From Synechococcus sp. A18-25c (GTDB taxonomy: Bacteria > Cyanobacteriota > Cyanobacteriia > PCC-6307 > Cyanobiaceae): a DNA stretch of 64,000 bases. Numbering within the stretch: position 1 is the first letter of the stretch; every line of letters begins with the position of its first letter. The DNA lies in the NCBI RefSeq assembly GCF_014280035.1, contig NZ_CP047957.1:806001-870000 (forward strand), read 5' to 3'. Made by a program: the position numbers and the translations under genes. Under the pieces are notes generated by a model. It was not told the DNA's origin and did not search any database. It saw nothing but the letters and a program-made list of their open reading frames with translations. Below, piece after piece: positions 10,351 to 18,849 of this stretch.

Positions 10351-11159
10351 GGTCGATGCATCCAAAGGGGCTGACCGCTGAGTTCCAGTTCGGTGTTCAG
10401 GACCTGCTCCAGCCTTGTGAGCAGCCGCGAGCCCGGCAGGTTCTGCAACAGTCGCTTGCGGGGTTTGCCGAGGGTCACCGGCTTGCAGCGCTCCTCATCG
10501 AGATCAGCCAGGCGTGCCGCCAGCCTTCGCGCTGCCTCCTCATCGCCCAGCTCATCCACAAGGCCGAGATCCTTGGCCTGGGCGCCACTAAACACGCGGC
10601 CATCGGCGAAGCTGCGGACCTTGGTTTCTTCAAGATTGCGGCCCTCCGCGACAGCGGTCACGAACTGGTCGTAGCTGCTGTCAATCAGGCTCTGCAGCAA
10701 GGCGCGTTCCTCGGTGCTCAGGGCGCGGTCCGGCGAGAGGATGTCTTTGTAAGCGCCGCTTTTCACCGTTTCGAAGCGGACACCGATCTTCTGCAGCAGC
10801 TCAGAGAGATTGTTGCCGCGCAGGATCACGCCGATCGACCCGGTGATGGTGCCTGGGTTGGAAACGATCGCGTCAGCGGCGACGCCCACGTACACCCCGC
10901 CAGAGGCCGAGATGTTTCCGAAGCTGGCCACCACCTTGCAGCCCTGGTTCCGGAGTCTCAGCAGCGCTGCATGGATCTCTTGGCTGTCACCGACTGTGCC
11001 ACCAGGGCTGTCGATGCGCAGCAGCAGTGCCGGGAATTCCCGCTCCTGAACCTCCCGCAGGGCCTTCAGCACTCTCTGTCGCGTCGAGCCGCTAATCGCA
11101 CCTTCGATTTCGATGCGCGCCATGCGGCGTTTGGATTTCCGGCGCCACAGCCAGCCCAT
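10347..11159 (-). CDS. sppA: Signal peptide peptidase SppA (short form)
   Basis: Serine protease of family S49 that degrades cleaved signal peptides. The 270-residue short form has the nucleophile serine in NISASGGVYVGVAAD (about residues 88-102) and the catalytic lysine in KSGAYKDILSPDR (about 138-150). The N terminus is basic (MGWLWRRKSKRRM) with no obvious membrane anchor, so it may be cytosolic or peripheral, unlike E. coli SppA. It is translationally coupled to aroH. Confidence 0.88.
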   Translation of the reverse strand: MGWLWRRKSKRRMARIEIEGAISGSTRQRVLKALREVQEREFPALLLRIDSPGGTVGDSQEIHAALLRLRNQGCKVVASFGNISASGGVYVGVAADAIVSNPGTITGSIGVILRGNNLSELLQKIGVRFETVKSGAYKDILSPDRALSTEERALLQSLIDSSYDQFVTAVAEGRNLEETKVRSFADGRVFSGAQAKDLGLVDELGDEEAARRLAARLADLDEERCKPVTLGKPRKRLLQNLPGSRLLTRLEQVLNTELELSGQPLWMHRP

Positions 11160-11212
11160 GGCCCTCCGTTCAACTCGTCAGATCTTAAAAAGGACCCTGT
11201 CGGCCCAATGTC

Positions 11213-12175
11213 ATGACGTCGCTGCAGCGTGGTCTGCTGATGGTGTTGCCGTTTGCCCTCTGGGGAACGGCGATGGCAGCGATGGCGCCCCTGGTGCAAT
11301 CCGGCGGCGCACTTTTGGTGGCCTGTCTGCGGCTGTTGCCGGCTGGGGTGGTGATCCTGATGGCGGTGCCATGGCTGGGTCGCTCGTTGGCCATCGATCC
11401 AGGAGACCGCATTTGGTTCCTACTGTTCACCCTGGTGGATGCAGTCCTGTTTCAGTTCTGTCTGGCGAAGGGGCTCCAGGGCACCGGTGCGGGTCTTGGT
11501 TCAGTTCTGATCGATTCCCAGCCCTTGATCGTGGCCCTGCTGGCCCGCTGGCTGTTTGCTGAGTCGATTAATCCGATTGGCTGGATCGGTCTGGTGGTGG
11601 GTCTGGCAGGGATCGTCTGCCTCGGAGTGCCGGCCCCACTGCTTCAGCACTGGTGGCTTCAGGCCGATCTCTCGGCTCTGCAGACGGGCTGGCAGCAAGG
11701 CACCGGTTGGATGCTGCTAGCAGCGCTGTCCATGGCCTTCGGCACCGTGCTCAGCCGTTTCGCCTGCAGGCGCAGTGATCCGGTCTCGATCACTGGCTGG
11801 CACATGGTGCTGGGGGGAATCCCGCTCCTGCTCCTCCATAGCGCCGACAGCAGCACGGCGCTGCTACCAGCCTGGACCCTCTGGAACTGGGCCCAGATGG
11901 CCTATGCCTCCCTGCTAGGTAGCGCCCTGGCCTACGCCTTGTTCTTCTGGTTTGCCAACCGTGAGGACCTCACCGGTTTCAGCACACTCGGCTTCTTGAC
12001 ACCCGTTTTTGCCCTCGCAACGGGCGGTGTTCTGTTGGGTGAGCGCCTGCAACCTCTGCAATGGTTCTCCGTGCTGTTGGTGCTGTTGTCTGTTCTGCTG
12101 GTCAGTCAACGCCAACGCCTCTGGGAACCGTGGGTCTCCGCATCGATCAGCAGTCCTGGAGATCTGAAGGCATGA
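11213..12175 (+). CDS. EamA/DMT-family transporter
   Basis: 320-residue inner-membrane protein with about ten hydrophobic segments arranged as two EamA repeats, typical of drug/metabolite transporters. The first repeat has FALWGTAMAAMAPLVQ and the second starts near FGTVLSRFACRR. The stop overlaps the glycosyltransferase start (ATGA at 12172-12175), so the two are coupled. Substrate is unknown; context suggests a cell-surface glycan or lipid precursor, which is inference only. Confidence 0.85.
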   Translation: MTSLQRGLLMVLPFALWGTAMAAMAPLVQSGGALLVACLRLLPAGVVILMAVPWLGRSLAIDPGDRIWFLLFTLVDAVLFQFCLAKGLQGTGAGLGSVLIDSQPLIVALLARWLFAESINPIGWIGLVVGLAGIVCLGVPAPLLQHWWLQADLSALQTGWQQGTGWMLLAALSMAFGTVLSRFACRRSDPVSITGWHMVLGGIPLLLLHSADSSTALLPAWTLWNWAQMAYASLLGSALAYALFFWFANREDLTGFSTLGFLTPVFALATGGVLLGERLQPLQWFSVLLVLLSVLLVSQRQRLWEPWVSASISSPGDLKA

Positions 12176-13269
12176 CGGATCGGCCTCTGACGCTGGTGCT
12201 GGTCAGCACACCCATCGGACAACTCGGCAGTGGCCGCGGCGGTGGCGTTGAACTCACCTTCACCTCGGTGCTGAAAGGTCTGGTCGGCCGCGGACATCAT
12301 CTGCATGTGGTGGCGCCCTCCGGCTCCCATCTCCCTGCGCTGGATGGTGCCGTGACCCTGCACACGGAGCCTGGTGTGGATCAGCCCAGTTGGCAGCATG
12401 CCAATCGAGATGCCGCGATGCAGATTCCGCTGGACGGGGTGCTGCCGCAGCTCTGGGATCGAGCCCTCGCGCTCAGTGCCGATGCGGTGCTCAATTTCGG
12501 CTACGACTGGCTACCGCTCTGGCTTACCCCCCACGTGGTCAGCCCCGTCTTCCACCTGGTGAGCATGGGATCGGTGTCCTCCTTGATGGATCGGGCCATT
12601 CAGGATTTGGCGCATTGGGATCAGCGCCGCATGGCCTTTCATACCCAACGTCAGGCCAAAGATTTCGCTCTTCCCCATCCCCCTGAGGTGGTGGGCAATG
12701 GCTTTGACCTGTCCCGCTACGCACTGCAGCTCACCGGGGATGGTCCGCTCGGATGGGCTGGTCGTGTGGCTCCCGAGAAGGGGCTGGAGGATGCCGCTGC
12801 CGTCGCAGCGGCGCTGGGCGAGCCCCTCAAAGTGTGGGGACTGGTGGAGGATCCCGCCTATGCCAGCCGTGTGGAAGCGCAGGTGCCTGCCGGCACGATC
12901 GAGTGGTGTGGTTTTCAATCCACGGATGAGCTTCAGCGGCAACTGGGGCGTTGTCGTGCCTTTCTCAACACTCCCAAATGGAATGAGGCCTACGGCAATG
13001 TGGTGGTCGAGGCCCTGGCCTGCGGCGTCCCCGTGATCGCTTACGACCGCGGTGGCCCTGGCGAGATCATTGAAAACGGTGTGACCGGATGGCTGGTCAC
13101 TGCCGATGACCGCGAAGCGCTCACCGAAGCAACCCGGCGCGTGGCGGCTATCGACCGGCGTGCCTGTCGACGCTGGACGGAGCAGTGGGCCAGCCAGGAG
13201 GCCCTCGCGGCTCGAATCGAGGCCTGGATCCGTCGTGGTTTGATCCCAACGGATGGCACCATCAGCTGA
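12172..13269 (+). CDS. GT4-family glycosyltransferase
   Basis: 365-residue GT-B fold transferase. The N-terminal half has the G-rich loop GQLGSGRGGGVELTF (about residues 16-30). The C-terminal half has WAGRVAPEKGLEDA and the GT4 motif NEAYGNVVVEALACGVPVIAYDRGGPGEII, whose Glu binds the nucleotide-sugar. An upstream ATG at 12061 lies inside the transporter gene, so the ATGA-overlap start is used. It is sandwiched between a DMT transporter and an ArnT-like enzyme, suggesting surface glycan or lipid decoration. Confidence 0.88.
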   Translation: MTDRPLTLVLVSTPIGQLGSGRGGGVELTFTSVLKGLVGRGHHLHVVAPSGSHLPALDGAVTLHTEPGVDQPSWQHANRDAAMQIPLDGVLPQLWDRALALSADAVLNFGYDWLPLWLTPHVVSPVFHLVSMGSVSSLMDRAIQDLAHWDQRRMAFHTQRQAKDFALPHPPEVVGNGFDLSRYALQLTGDGPLGWAGRVAPEKGLEDAAAVAAALGEPLKVWGLVEDPAYASRVEAQVPAGTIEWCGFQSTDELQRQLGRCRAFLNTPKWNEAYGNVVVEALACGVPVIAYDRGGPGEIIENGVTGWLVTADDREALTEATRRVAAIDRRACRRWTEQWASQEALAARIEAWIRRGLIPTDGTIS

Positions 13270-15113
13270 TGACCGCGGTTTCGTCAGCTCCAATCGTTCC
13301 CACGCCACGGCAGCGCCGACGGGGACTGTTGCTCATCCTTGCCCTGGGGGTAGCGCTCTGCTGTTGGAAGCTCGGCAGCACAGGGTTGGTGGATGAAACA
13401 CCGCCGCTGTTTGCAGCTTCAGGACGAGCCATGGCTGAGACCGGTGATTGGCTGACACCACGGGTGAACGGGCTGCCCCGTTTTGACAAGCCGCCCCTCG
13501 TTTATTGGCTGATGGGGCTTGGGTATGCCCTGCCTGGTCATCAGCTCTGGGATCCCCTTGGGACCTGGGCGGCGCGTTTGCCGTCCGCGCTGGCTTCGGT
13601 GGTGACGATGCTGGCCATCGGTGACACCTTGATGCGTCATCCCGGTTCCGAGGATGACCATCCCCGCCGCACGGCAGTGGCAGCAGCGCTGGCTTTCGGG
13701 TTGTCGCCCCTTGTGCTGATCTGGAGCCGCACGGCCGTCAGCGATGCCCTACTGAATGGAACGCTGGCTCTCAGCCTGCTCTGCCAGTGGCGTTGTTACG
13801 TCTCCGAATCCGAACGGCGCTGGTGGTTGGCCTGGATCCTCCTGGCCACAGCTGTGCTCACCAAGGGGCCTGTCGCAGTGGTGCTCACGGGCATGACTCT
13901 GTTGCTGTTCGCGATCACCCGACGAGACTTGGCTGGTCTCTGGCGTCGCCTCAGACCGTTGCCAGGACTTCTAATCACCGCGGCGATCAGTCTTCCCTGG
14001 TATGTGGCTGAGTTGCTGGTGGAGGGTCAGCCGTTCTGGGACAGCTTCTTTGGGTACCACAACCTTCAGCGACTCACGAGCGTGGTCAATGATCACCTCC
14101 AGCCCTGGTGGTTCTTCGGACCTGTGCTGGTGGTGGCATCTCTGCCGTTCACGCCCCTCCTGCTGCTTGGATTGGGACGGGTGTTGACCGGCTTCTTCGG
14201 CAGTGCCTCCACCGCTCGAAAGCCTTCTCACGACAGCCTGATTGATTTCGCTGGTTGTTGGTTGCTGGCTGTTCTGTTGTTGTTCACCGCAGCGGCCACC
14301 AAGTTGCCCAGCTACTGGTTGCCTGCCACGCCGGCTGCGGCGCTGATTATGGCGATCACAGCGCGCCCAGCGGCGCTTCAGCGCCGTTGGGCGCTCCTCA
14401 CTGCCTGGTCCTGCATAGCGGGTCTCGTCTTGATCCTGACAGTGGGTTTTTGGCTGTCTTCGCTTTGGATCCCTTTGATCCAGGATCCTGAAATGCCCAC
14501 CCTGCCCGCCGAGCTGCTGGCCAGTGGTCTTGTGCTGAGGTCAGCGGTCTGCTTTTCAGTCGCTCTCTTTCTGGGCCTGTGGTGTCTGGGTTCGCCGGTG
14601 TCGGGGCGACTGCTTGCCTGGCAGGGGCCACTAGTGGCCTTCCAGTTGTTTGCGCTCGTGCCGATGATCCAGCTGGGTGATCGGGTGCGCCAGCTGCCGG
14701 TGCGCCTTGTGGCCGAGCAGGTCGTGGCGCAGCGCCGGACTGGCGAACCGCTCGCCATGATCGGCGTCCTTAAGCCATCGCTGCACTTCTACACCGGTCA
14801 GGTGGTGATTTACGAAGGCGAATCGCGGGCTGCACTCATGAACCTGGCCGATCGCCTCAACCATGAACGTCGGCAGGGATTTGAGGGCCGCCCCCGCGAC
14901 GCTGCTGATGGATCTCCCTCGGTGCTCGTGGTGATCAACACGGGCACCGCAGCCAAGGAGCATTGGCAGGATCTGCAACCTCAGATCCTGGCCCGTGAGG
15001 GAATTTATGAGCTCTGGCGCCTCGACCGTGAACGCCTGGAGGAGCGCGCCGATGCATTGCAGGCCAGTGGCGTGGTGCTCACCTGGCGCAAGCCAAGACC
15101 AGAGCGCTACTGA
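13269..15113 (+). CDS. ArnT/PMT-like polyprenyl-phosphate glycosyltransferase
   Basis: 614-residue GT-C membrane glycosyltransferase. The N-terminal extracytoplasmic loop has the typical acidic and aromatic motif DETPPLFAASGRAMAETGDW followed by RFDKPPLVYWLMG. About eleven to twelve hydrophobic helices follow, then a soluble C-terminal domain (about 490-614). Members move a sugar from undecaprenyl-phosphate to lipid A or protein. Start uses the TGATG overlap with the preceding gene. The tail overlaps the DUF721 gene on the other strand by 7 bp. Confidence 0.85.
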   Translation: MTAVSSAPIVPTPRQRRRGLLLILALGVALCCWKLGSTGLVDETPPLFAASGRAMAETGDWLTPRVNGLPRFDKPPLVYWLMGLGYALPGHQLWDPLGTWAARLPSALASVVTMLAIGDTLMRHPGSEDDHPRRTAVAAALAFGLSPLVLIWSRTAVSDALLNGTLALSLLCQWRCYVSESERRWWLAWILLATAVLTKGPVAVVLTGMTLLLFAITRRDLAGLWRRLRPLPGLLITAAISLPWYVAELLVEGQPFWDSFFGYHNLQRLTSVVNDHLQPWWFFGPVLVVASLPFTPLLLLGLGRVLTGFFGSASTARKPSHDSLIDFAGCWLLAVLLLFTAAATKLPSYWLPATPAAALIMAITARPAALQRRWALLTAWSCIAGLVLILTVGFWLSSLWIPLIQDPEMPTLPAELLASGLVLRSAVCFSVALFLGLWCLGSPVSGRLLAWQGPLVAFQLFALVPMIQLGDRVRQLPVRLVAEQVVAQRRTGEPLAMIGVLKPSLHFYTGQVVIYEGESRAALMNLADRLNHERRQGFEGRPRDAADGSPSVLVVINTGTAAKEHWQDLQPQILAREGIYELWRLDRERLEERADALQASGVVLTWRKPRPERY

Positions 15114-15643
15114 TCGCCCCCGTTTGCCTTGCTCAGCTCCATGCGACGGCAGAAACTGCAATGGCCCCACTGGGCCATCTCGCCCAGGGGGGATGGCGTG
15201 CCGCAACGGGGACAGGGCGCGATGCCATGCACATCGATTCGGCTGGGATGGCGCTTCCAGTCCTCAAGAGGGTCATCCGCAGCTGGGCGCGCGACTGCGT
15301 GGTGCTGCTGGATGCGCAAATCCTTCACCGGATGGCCTGCGGCACGAATCGCCGCCAGCAGTTGCAATTTGCTGTAAAGCAACGCCTGGCGCCACTGGGG
15401 GTGGCTGGCCCCCACGGTGAGGACGCCATTGCGCAGGCCCAGGGGTCTGCAGTGGCCAGCGAGCTGGTCGCCGGCCAAGGTCCGCCAGTCCTGCCAGAGA
15501 GCCGCTAGGGACCCTTCCTGACGCCAGGTCTTCTGGAGGGCTTCGAGACATCCGCTCAACGGTTGGGCGGGCGCAGGCATGGGTGGCAGAAGCACTTCAC
15601 CCTTGCCAAAGCGACGTCGCTGCGATTGCGGGGCCCGTCCCAT
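15107..15643 (-). CDS. DUF721 (DciA-like) protein with C-terminal zinc ribbon
   Basis: 178 residues. Residues about 30-120 match DUF721/DciA: LAALWQDWRTLAGDQLAGHCRP followed by LTVGASHPQWRQALLYSKLQLLAAI. DciA is the replicative-helicase loader in many bacteria without DnaC. The C-terminal part carries two CxxC pairs (CPRC and CSFC, about residues 144-166) that could hold a zinc. Start MGRAPQSQRRRFGKGE is chosen because the longer frame runs into vipp1. Confidence 0.78.
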   Translation of the reverse strand: MGRAPQSQRRRFGKGEVLLPPMPAPAQPLSGCLEALQKTWRQEGSLAALWQDWRTLAGDQLAGHCRPLGLRNGVLTVGASHPQWRQALLYSKLQLLAAIRAAGHPVKDLRIQQHHAVARPAADDPLEDWKRHPSRIDVHGIAPCPRCGTPSPLGEMAQWGHCSFCRRMELSKANGGDQ

Positions 15644-15724
15644 GGCCGTCTGCCGATTTCTGCCAAACCCTAGGCAGGTCCGGTTGATTCGCTCGCTACC
15701 CTCAGGCAACGCTCTCCGCGATTC

Positions 15725-16504
15725 ATGGGTTTCTTCAATCGGGTCAGCCGTCTGCTGCGCGCCAATGTCAATGATCTGGTGAGCAAGGCCGAGGATCCGG
15801 TCAAGATTCTCGATCAGTCCGTCGCGGACATGCAGGAGGACCTGGTGAAGCTTCGCCAGGCCGTGGCGTTGGCGATCGCCAGCCAGAAGCGTCTGCGCAA
15901 TCAGGCAGATCAAGCCGAAGCGCAAGCTCGCACCTGGTACGAACGGGCTGAGTTGGCACTGAAGAAAAACGAGGAGGATCTGGCCCGTGAGGCGCTAACC
16001 CGCCGCAAGACCTTCCAGGAGACCGCTACGTCCCTCGCCAAGCAGGTGCAGGGTCAGGACGCCCAGGTCGAGACCCTGAAGAAGAGCCTGGTGGCGCTCG
16101 AAGGCAAGATCGCTGAAGCCAAAACCAAGAAAGACATGCTGAAGGCCAGGGCTCAGGCGGCCAAGGCCCAGCAGCAATTGCAGAGTGCTGTGGGCAATCT
16201 GGGCAGCAACTCCGCCATGGCGGCTTTCGAGCGCATGGAGGATAAGGTCGAGGCCATGGAAGCCAGTAGTCAGGCTGCGGCCGAGCTCGCGGGAGCTGAT
16301 CTCGAAAGCCAGTTTGCTGCTCTGGAGGGTGGTGACGATGTCGACGATGAACTGGCTGCGCTGCGCCAGCAACTCTCGGCGGGTCCCGAGGCTGCCGCTC
16401 TGCCCTCTGCAGACCAAGCAGCAGATGCCACCGTCGAACCGGTGAAAGTTACGGAGGTCGATACCGACCTTGAAGAGTTGCGCCGCTCCATCGACAAGCT
16501 CTGA
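15725..16504 (+). CDS. vipp1: PspA/IM30 family protein (Vipp1)
   Basis: ESCRT-III-like membrane remodelling protein required for thylakoid upkeep. The 259-residue product starts with the amphipathic helix MGFFNRVSRLLRANVNDLVSKAEDP, then a long coiled coil (about 25-215). An extended C-terminal tail ends DTDLEELRRSIDKL, which is the Vipp1 extension that plain PspA lacks. It forms a plus-strand run with trxA, although 61 bp separate them. Confidence 0.92.
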   Translation: MGFFNRVSRLLRANVNDLVSKAEDPVKILDQSVADMQEDLVKLRQAVALAIASQKRLRNQADQAEAQARTWYERAELALKKNEEDLAREALTRRKTFQETATSLAKQVQGQDAQVETLKKSLVALEGKIAEAKTKKDMLKARAQAAKAQQQLQSAVGNLGSNSAMAAFERMEDKVEAMEASSQAAAELAGADLESQFAALEGGDDVDDELAALRQQLSAGPEAAALPSADQAADATVEPVKVTEVDTDLEELRRSIDKL

Positions 16505-16565
16505 GCCTGCAGGCCCTCCGGCAGTCACACCGATTCATAGGATCGAAGCACTTCGCAGCTCCGAT

Positions 16566-16892
16566 GTGTCCGCCTCTGTTTCCGATTTCACCGACGCAGG
16601 GTTTGCTCAAGAGGTGCTCAAGGCAGACAGCACCGTTCTGGTGGACTTCTGGGCTCCCTGGTGTGGTCCCTGCCGGTTGATGGCGCCGCTGATGGACTGG
16701 GCCGCGGAGGCTTATGCAGGTCGTCTGAACGTCGGAAAAATGGAAGTGGATGGCAATCCCACCACCCGCGATGCTTACAAGGTGCAAGGCATTCCTTGCT
16801 TAATTCTGTTCCGGGATGGTGTGGAACTTGCCCGGCATGAAGGAGCGGTCGCCCGCCCACAGCTGCAGGCCTTCCTGGATGCTCACCTCTGA
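16566..16892 (+). CDS. trxA: Thioredoxin
   Basis: Cytoplasmic disulfide reductase. GTG start gives 108 residues (VSASVSDFTDAGF...), the usual thioredoxin size, with active site WCGPC (about residues 29-33) and cis-proline in GIPCLILF. Longer frames would add a leader with no thioredoxin similarity. The m-type length suggests a light-linked regulator role; partners are not evident. The tail overlaps the next gene by 14 bp. Confidence 0.92.
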   Translation: MSASVSDFTDAGFAQEVLKADSTVLVDFWAPWCGPCRLMAPLMDWAAEAYAGRLNVGKMEVDGNPTTRDAYKVQGIPCLILFRDGVELARHEGAVARPQLQAFLDAHL

Positions 16893-18072
16893 TCGTCTGG
16901 CCAGGCTGGGCAGCGGTGTTTTTGACCGCAACGATCGCCGTAAAGCCGCTTATGGACGCAGCGCCGCTTGCGCTGAACAGCCGCTGATCGATCTTTCGCT
17001 TGGCTCAACTGATCTTTTGCCTCCGCCGGCTGCTGTGCAGGCCATGGCATCTGTCCTGACGGAACCGGCCAGTGCCTCCTACTGCCTGCACGCCAGTACG
17101 GAACCCTTTCGCCAGGCCGCGGCGGCCTGGTGCCAGCAGCGCTTCGGTGTGTCGGTCGATGTCGACCGTGAGGTGCTGCTGCTGGTTGGCTCCCAGGAGG
17201 GGACGGCCCATCTGCCGCTCGCTGTGCTCAATCCAGGAGATTCAGCGCTGATCCTCGACCCCTCTTACCCCTCCCATCGGGGCGGCCTCGAACTGGCGGA
17301 TGCCGCCATTGAGACCCTGCCCTTGTTTGCTGAGCGGCAATGGGCTCCCGATTTCGACGCGCTCTCTCTGGCTCAGTGGGATCAGCTGCGCCTGATGGTG
17401 CTGGGCTTTCCGCACAATCCCACCGCCTGCACCGGCGAGCAGGCCTGGTTGGACGCGGCGATGCGCCGCTGTGATCGTCACGATCTTGTGCTGGCCCACG
17501 ACAATCCCTACGTGGATCTTGCCTTGGAAGGAGAGGCGCCGTCATTGTTGCGTTGTCCCCATTGGCGGGAGCGCGGTATCGAGTTCTTCTCCCTCTCAAA
17601 AGGGTGGTGTCTTGGTGGGTTCCGTTTGGCATTCGCGGTGGGAGCGGCGCCTTTGATTGCGGCCCTACGCGAACTCAAGGGCGTTGTGGATTTCAACCAG
17701 TGCCGGGCGCTGCAGCAAGGCGCGATTGTGGCTCTTGATCAACATCCCGACTGGCCATTGCGCCTGCAGCCGGTGTATCGCGAACGGCGGGATCGCACCC
17801 GTCAGGCCTTGGCAGCTTTCGGATGGTCGATCCCCGAACCGTCGATGGCGCTTTACCTCTGGATGCCTGTGCCGGGTTGGGCTCGTGCCCGGGGTTGGAG
17901 TGATGAACAGTTGTCGGCTGACCTCTTGGAGCATTGCGGGGTGGCCCTGACACCTGGCTCCGGGTTCGGTGATGCCGGCGCCGGTTGGCTGCGCCTGGCC
18001 TTGGTGCGGCCCACCGATGTGTTGGAGCAGGGGGCAGCCCGTCTGGCTCGATGGTGGACGCAACAGCATTGA
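16879..18072 (+). CDS. PLP-dependent class I/II aminotransferase
   Basis: 397-residue fold-type I aminotransferase. The PLP lysine is in FFSLSKGWCLGGFRLAF (about residues 243-259), with NPTACTG and an AHDNPYVDL segment that carries the Asp/Tyr cofactor contacts. It resembles the LL-diaminopimelate/alanine aminotransferase neighbourhood, but a substrate cannot be fixed. Start MLTSDRLARLGSG is used; a longer ATG frame lies within trxA. It overlaps birA by 22 bp. Confidence 0.85.
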   Translation: MLTSDRLARLGSGVFDRNDRRKAAYGRSAACAEQPLIDLSLGSTDLLPPPAAVQAMASVLTEPASASYCLHASTEPFRQAAAAWCQQRFGVSVDVDREVLLLVGSQEGTAHLPLAVLNPGDSALILDPSYPSHRGGLELADAAIETLPLFAERQWAPDFDALSLAQWDQLRLMVLGFPHNPTACTGEQAWLDAAMRRCDRHDLVLAHDNPYVDLALEGEAPSLLRCPHWRERGIEFFSLSKGWCLGGFRLAFAVGAAPLIAALRELKGVVDFNQCRALQQGAIVALDQHPDWPLRLQPVYRERRDRTRQALAAFGWSIPEPSMALYLWMPVPGWARARGWSDEQLSADLLEHCGVALTPGSGFGDAGAGWLRLALVRPTDVLEQGAARLARWWTQQH

Positions 18073-18839
18073 AAGAGATCCGCATCCCGCAGGGACGGCT
18101 AGTTCACGCGCTTCGCGACAGGGGCTCGTCCGGGTGGCAGCTGCGTCATCTGAGTGTCTGTTCCAGCACTGAAACCGCGTTGACGCAGTGGTTGCGTCAA
18201 CAACCCTGGTTGGCGCGTCAGCCCCGGGCGGTGCTGGCCCAGCATCAACGCTTCGCCCACGGCCAGTACGGTCGCTTCTGGATGGCACCGCCAGGAGGCG
18301 TCTGGTTGAGTGCCGCACTGCCTTGGCCGAACGGTGAACCCTCCACGGGCCTCTTTGGGCTGACTGTGGCGTTGGCGATGGCCGAGCAGCTGGAGAGCCA
18401 TGGGGTGTCGGCAGCCATCAAGTGGCCGAATGATCTGATCGTTGGCTCCCGCAAGCTGGCGGGTGTGTTGCCCAAGCTTGTGTTTCGTGGCCATCACGTG
18501 CGTTTGGCCCGGATCGGGGTGGGCCTGAATGTGTGCAATCCAGTGCCGCAGGGGGGCATTGCCTTGCGGGAGTTGCTCCCTCCCGGACGTTGTCGAGTTC
18601 GCTTGTGGCAACTGCATATGCTGCTGGCACTCGAGCGTGCCAACCAGCTTGCGGCGCATCCTCAACGGGTGGTCGCTGCGGCGGATCAGCGCCTGTGGTG
18701 CAGGTCCGTTGCCGATCCGGCTAGCGGTGAACACTGGGCTGTGTGCGGCATCGGTCTGGATGGTCAGCTGCTCCTGCGTCAGGGAACCCGGACCACCAGC
18801 TGGACGCGTTGGGGCGGTCGCTCAGACGGGAATCTTTAA
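18051..18839 (+). CDS. birA: Biotin-[acetyl-CoA-carboxylase] ligase (BirA-like, no HTH)
   Basis: Activates biotin and attaches it to the biotin carboxyl carrier protein. The 262-residue protein has KWPNDLIV (124-131) and RKLAGVLPKL, and lacks the DNA-binding N terminus of E. coli BirA, so it is a ligase without repressor role. The biotin-binding GRGRxGR loop reads AHGQYGR (69-75), a clear departure. A C-terminal SH3-like piece ends near residue 262. It overlaps the aminotransferase by 22 bp. Confidence 0.85.
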   Translation: MVDATALKEIRIPQGRLVHALRDRGSSGWQLRHLSVCSSTETALTQWLRQQPWLARQPRAVLAQHQRFAHGQYGRFWMAPPGGVWLSAALPWPNGEPSTGLFGLTVALAMAEQLESHGVSAAIKWPNDLIVGSRKLAGVLPKLVFRGHHVRLARIGVGLNVCNPVPQGGIALRELLPPGRCRVRLWQLHMLLALERANQLAAHPQRVVAAADQRLWCRSVADPASGEHWAVCGIGLDGQLLLRQGTRTTSWTRWGGRSDGNL

Positions 18840-18849
18840 AGTCTCACCA

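Noticed and set aside
16505-16565. Yfr1 RNA beside trxA
   Set aside because: The expected ACTCCTCACAC core is absent.
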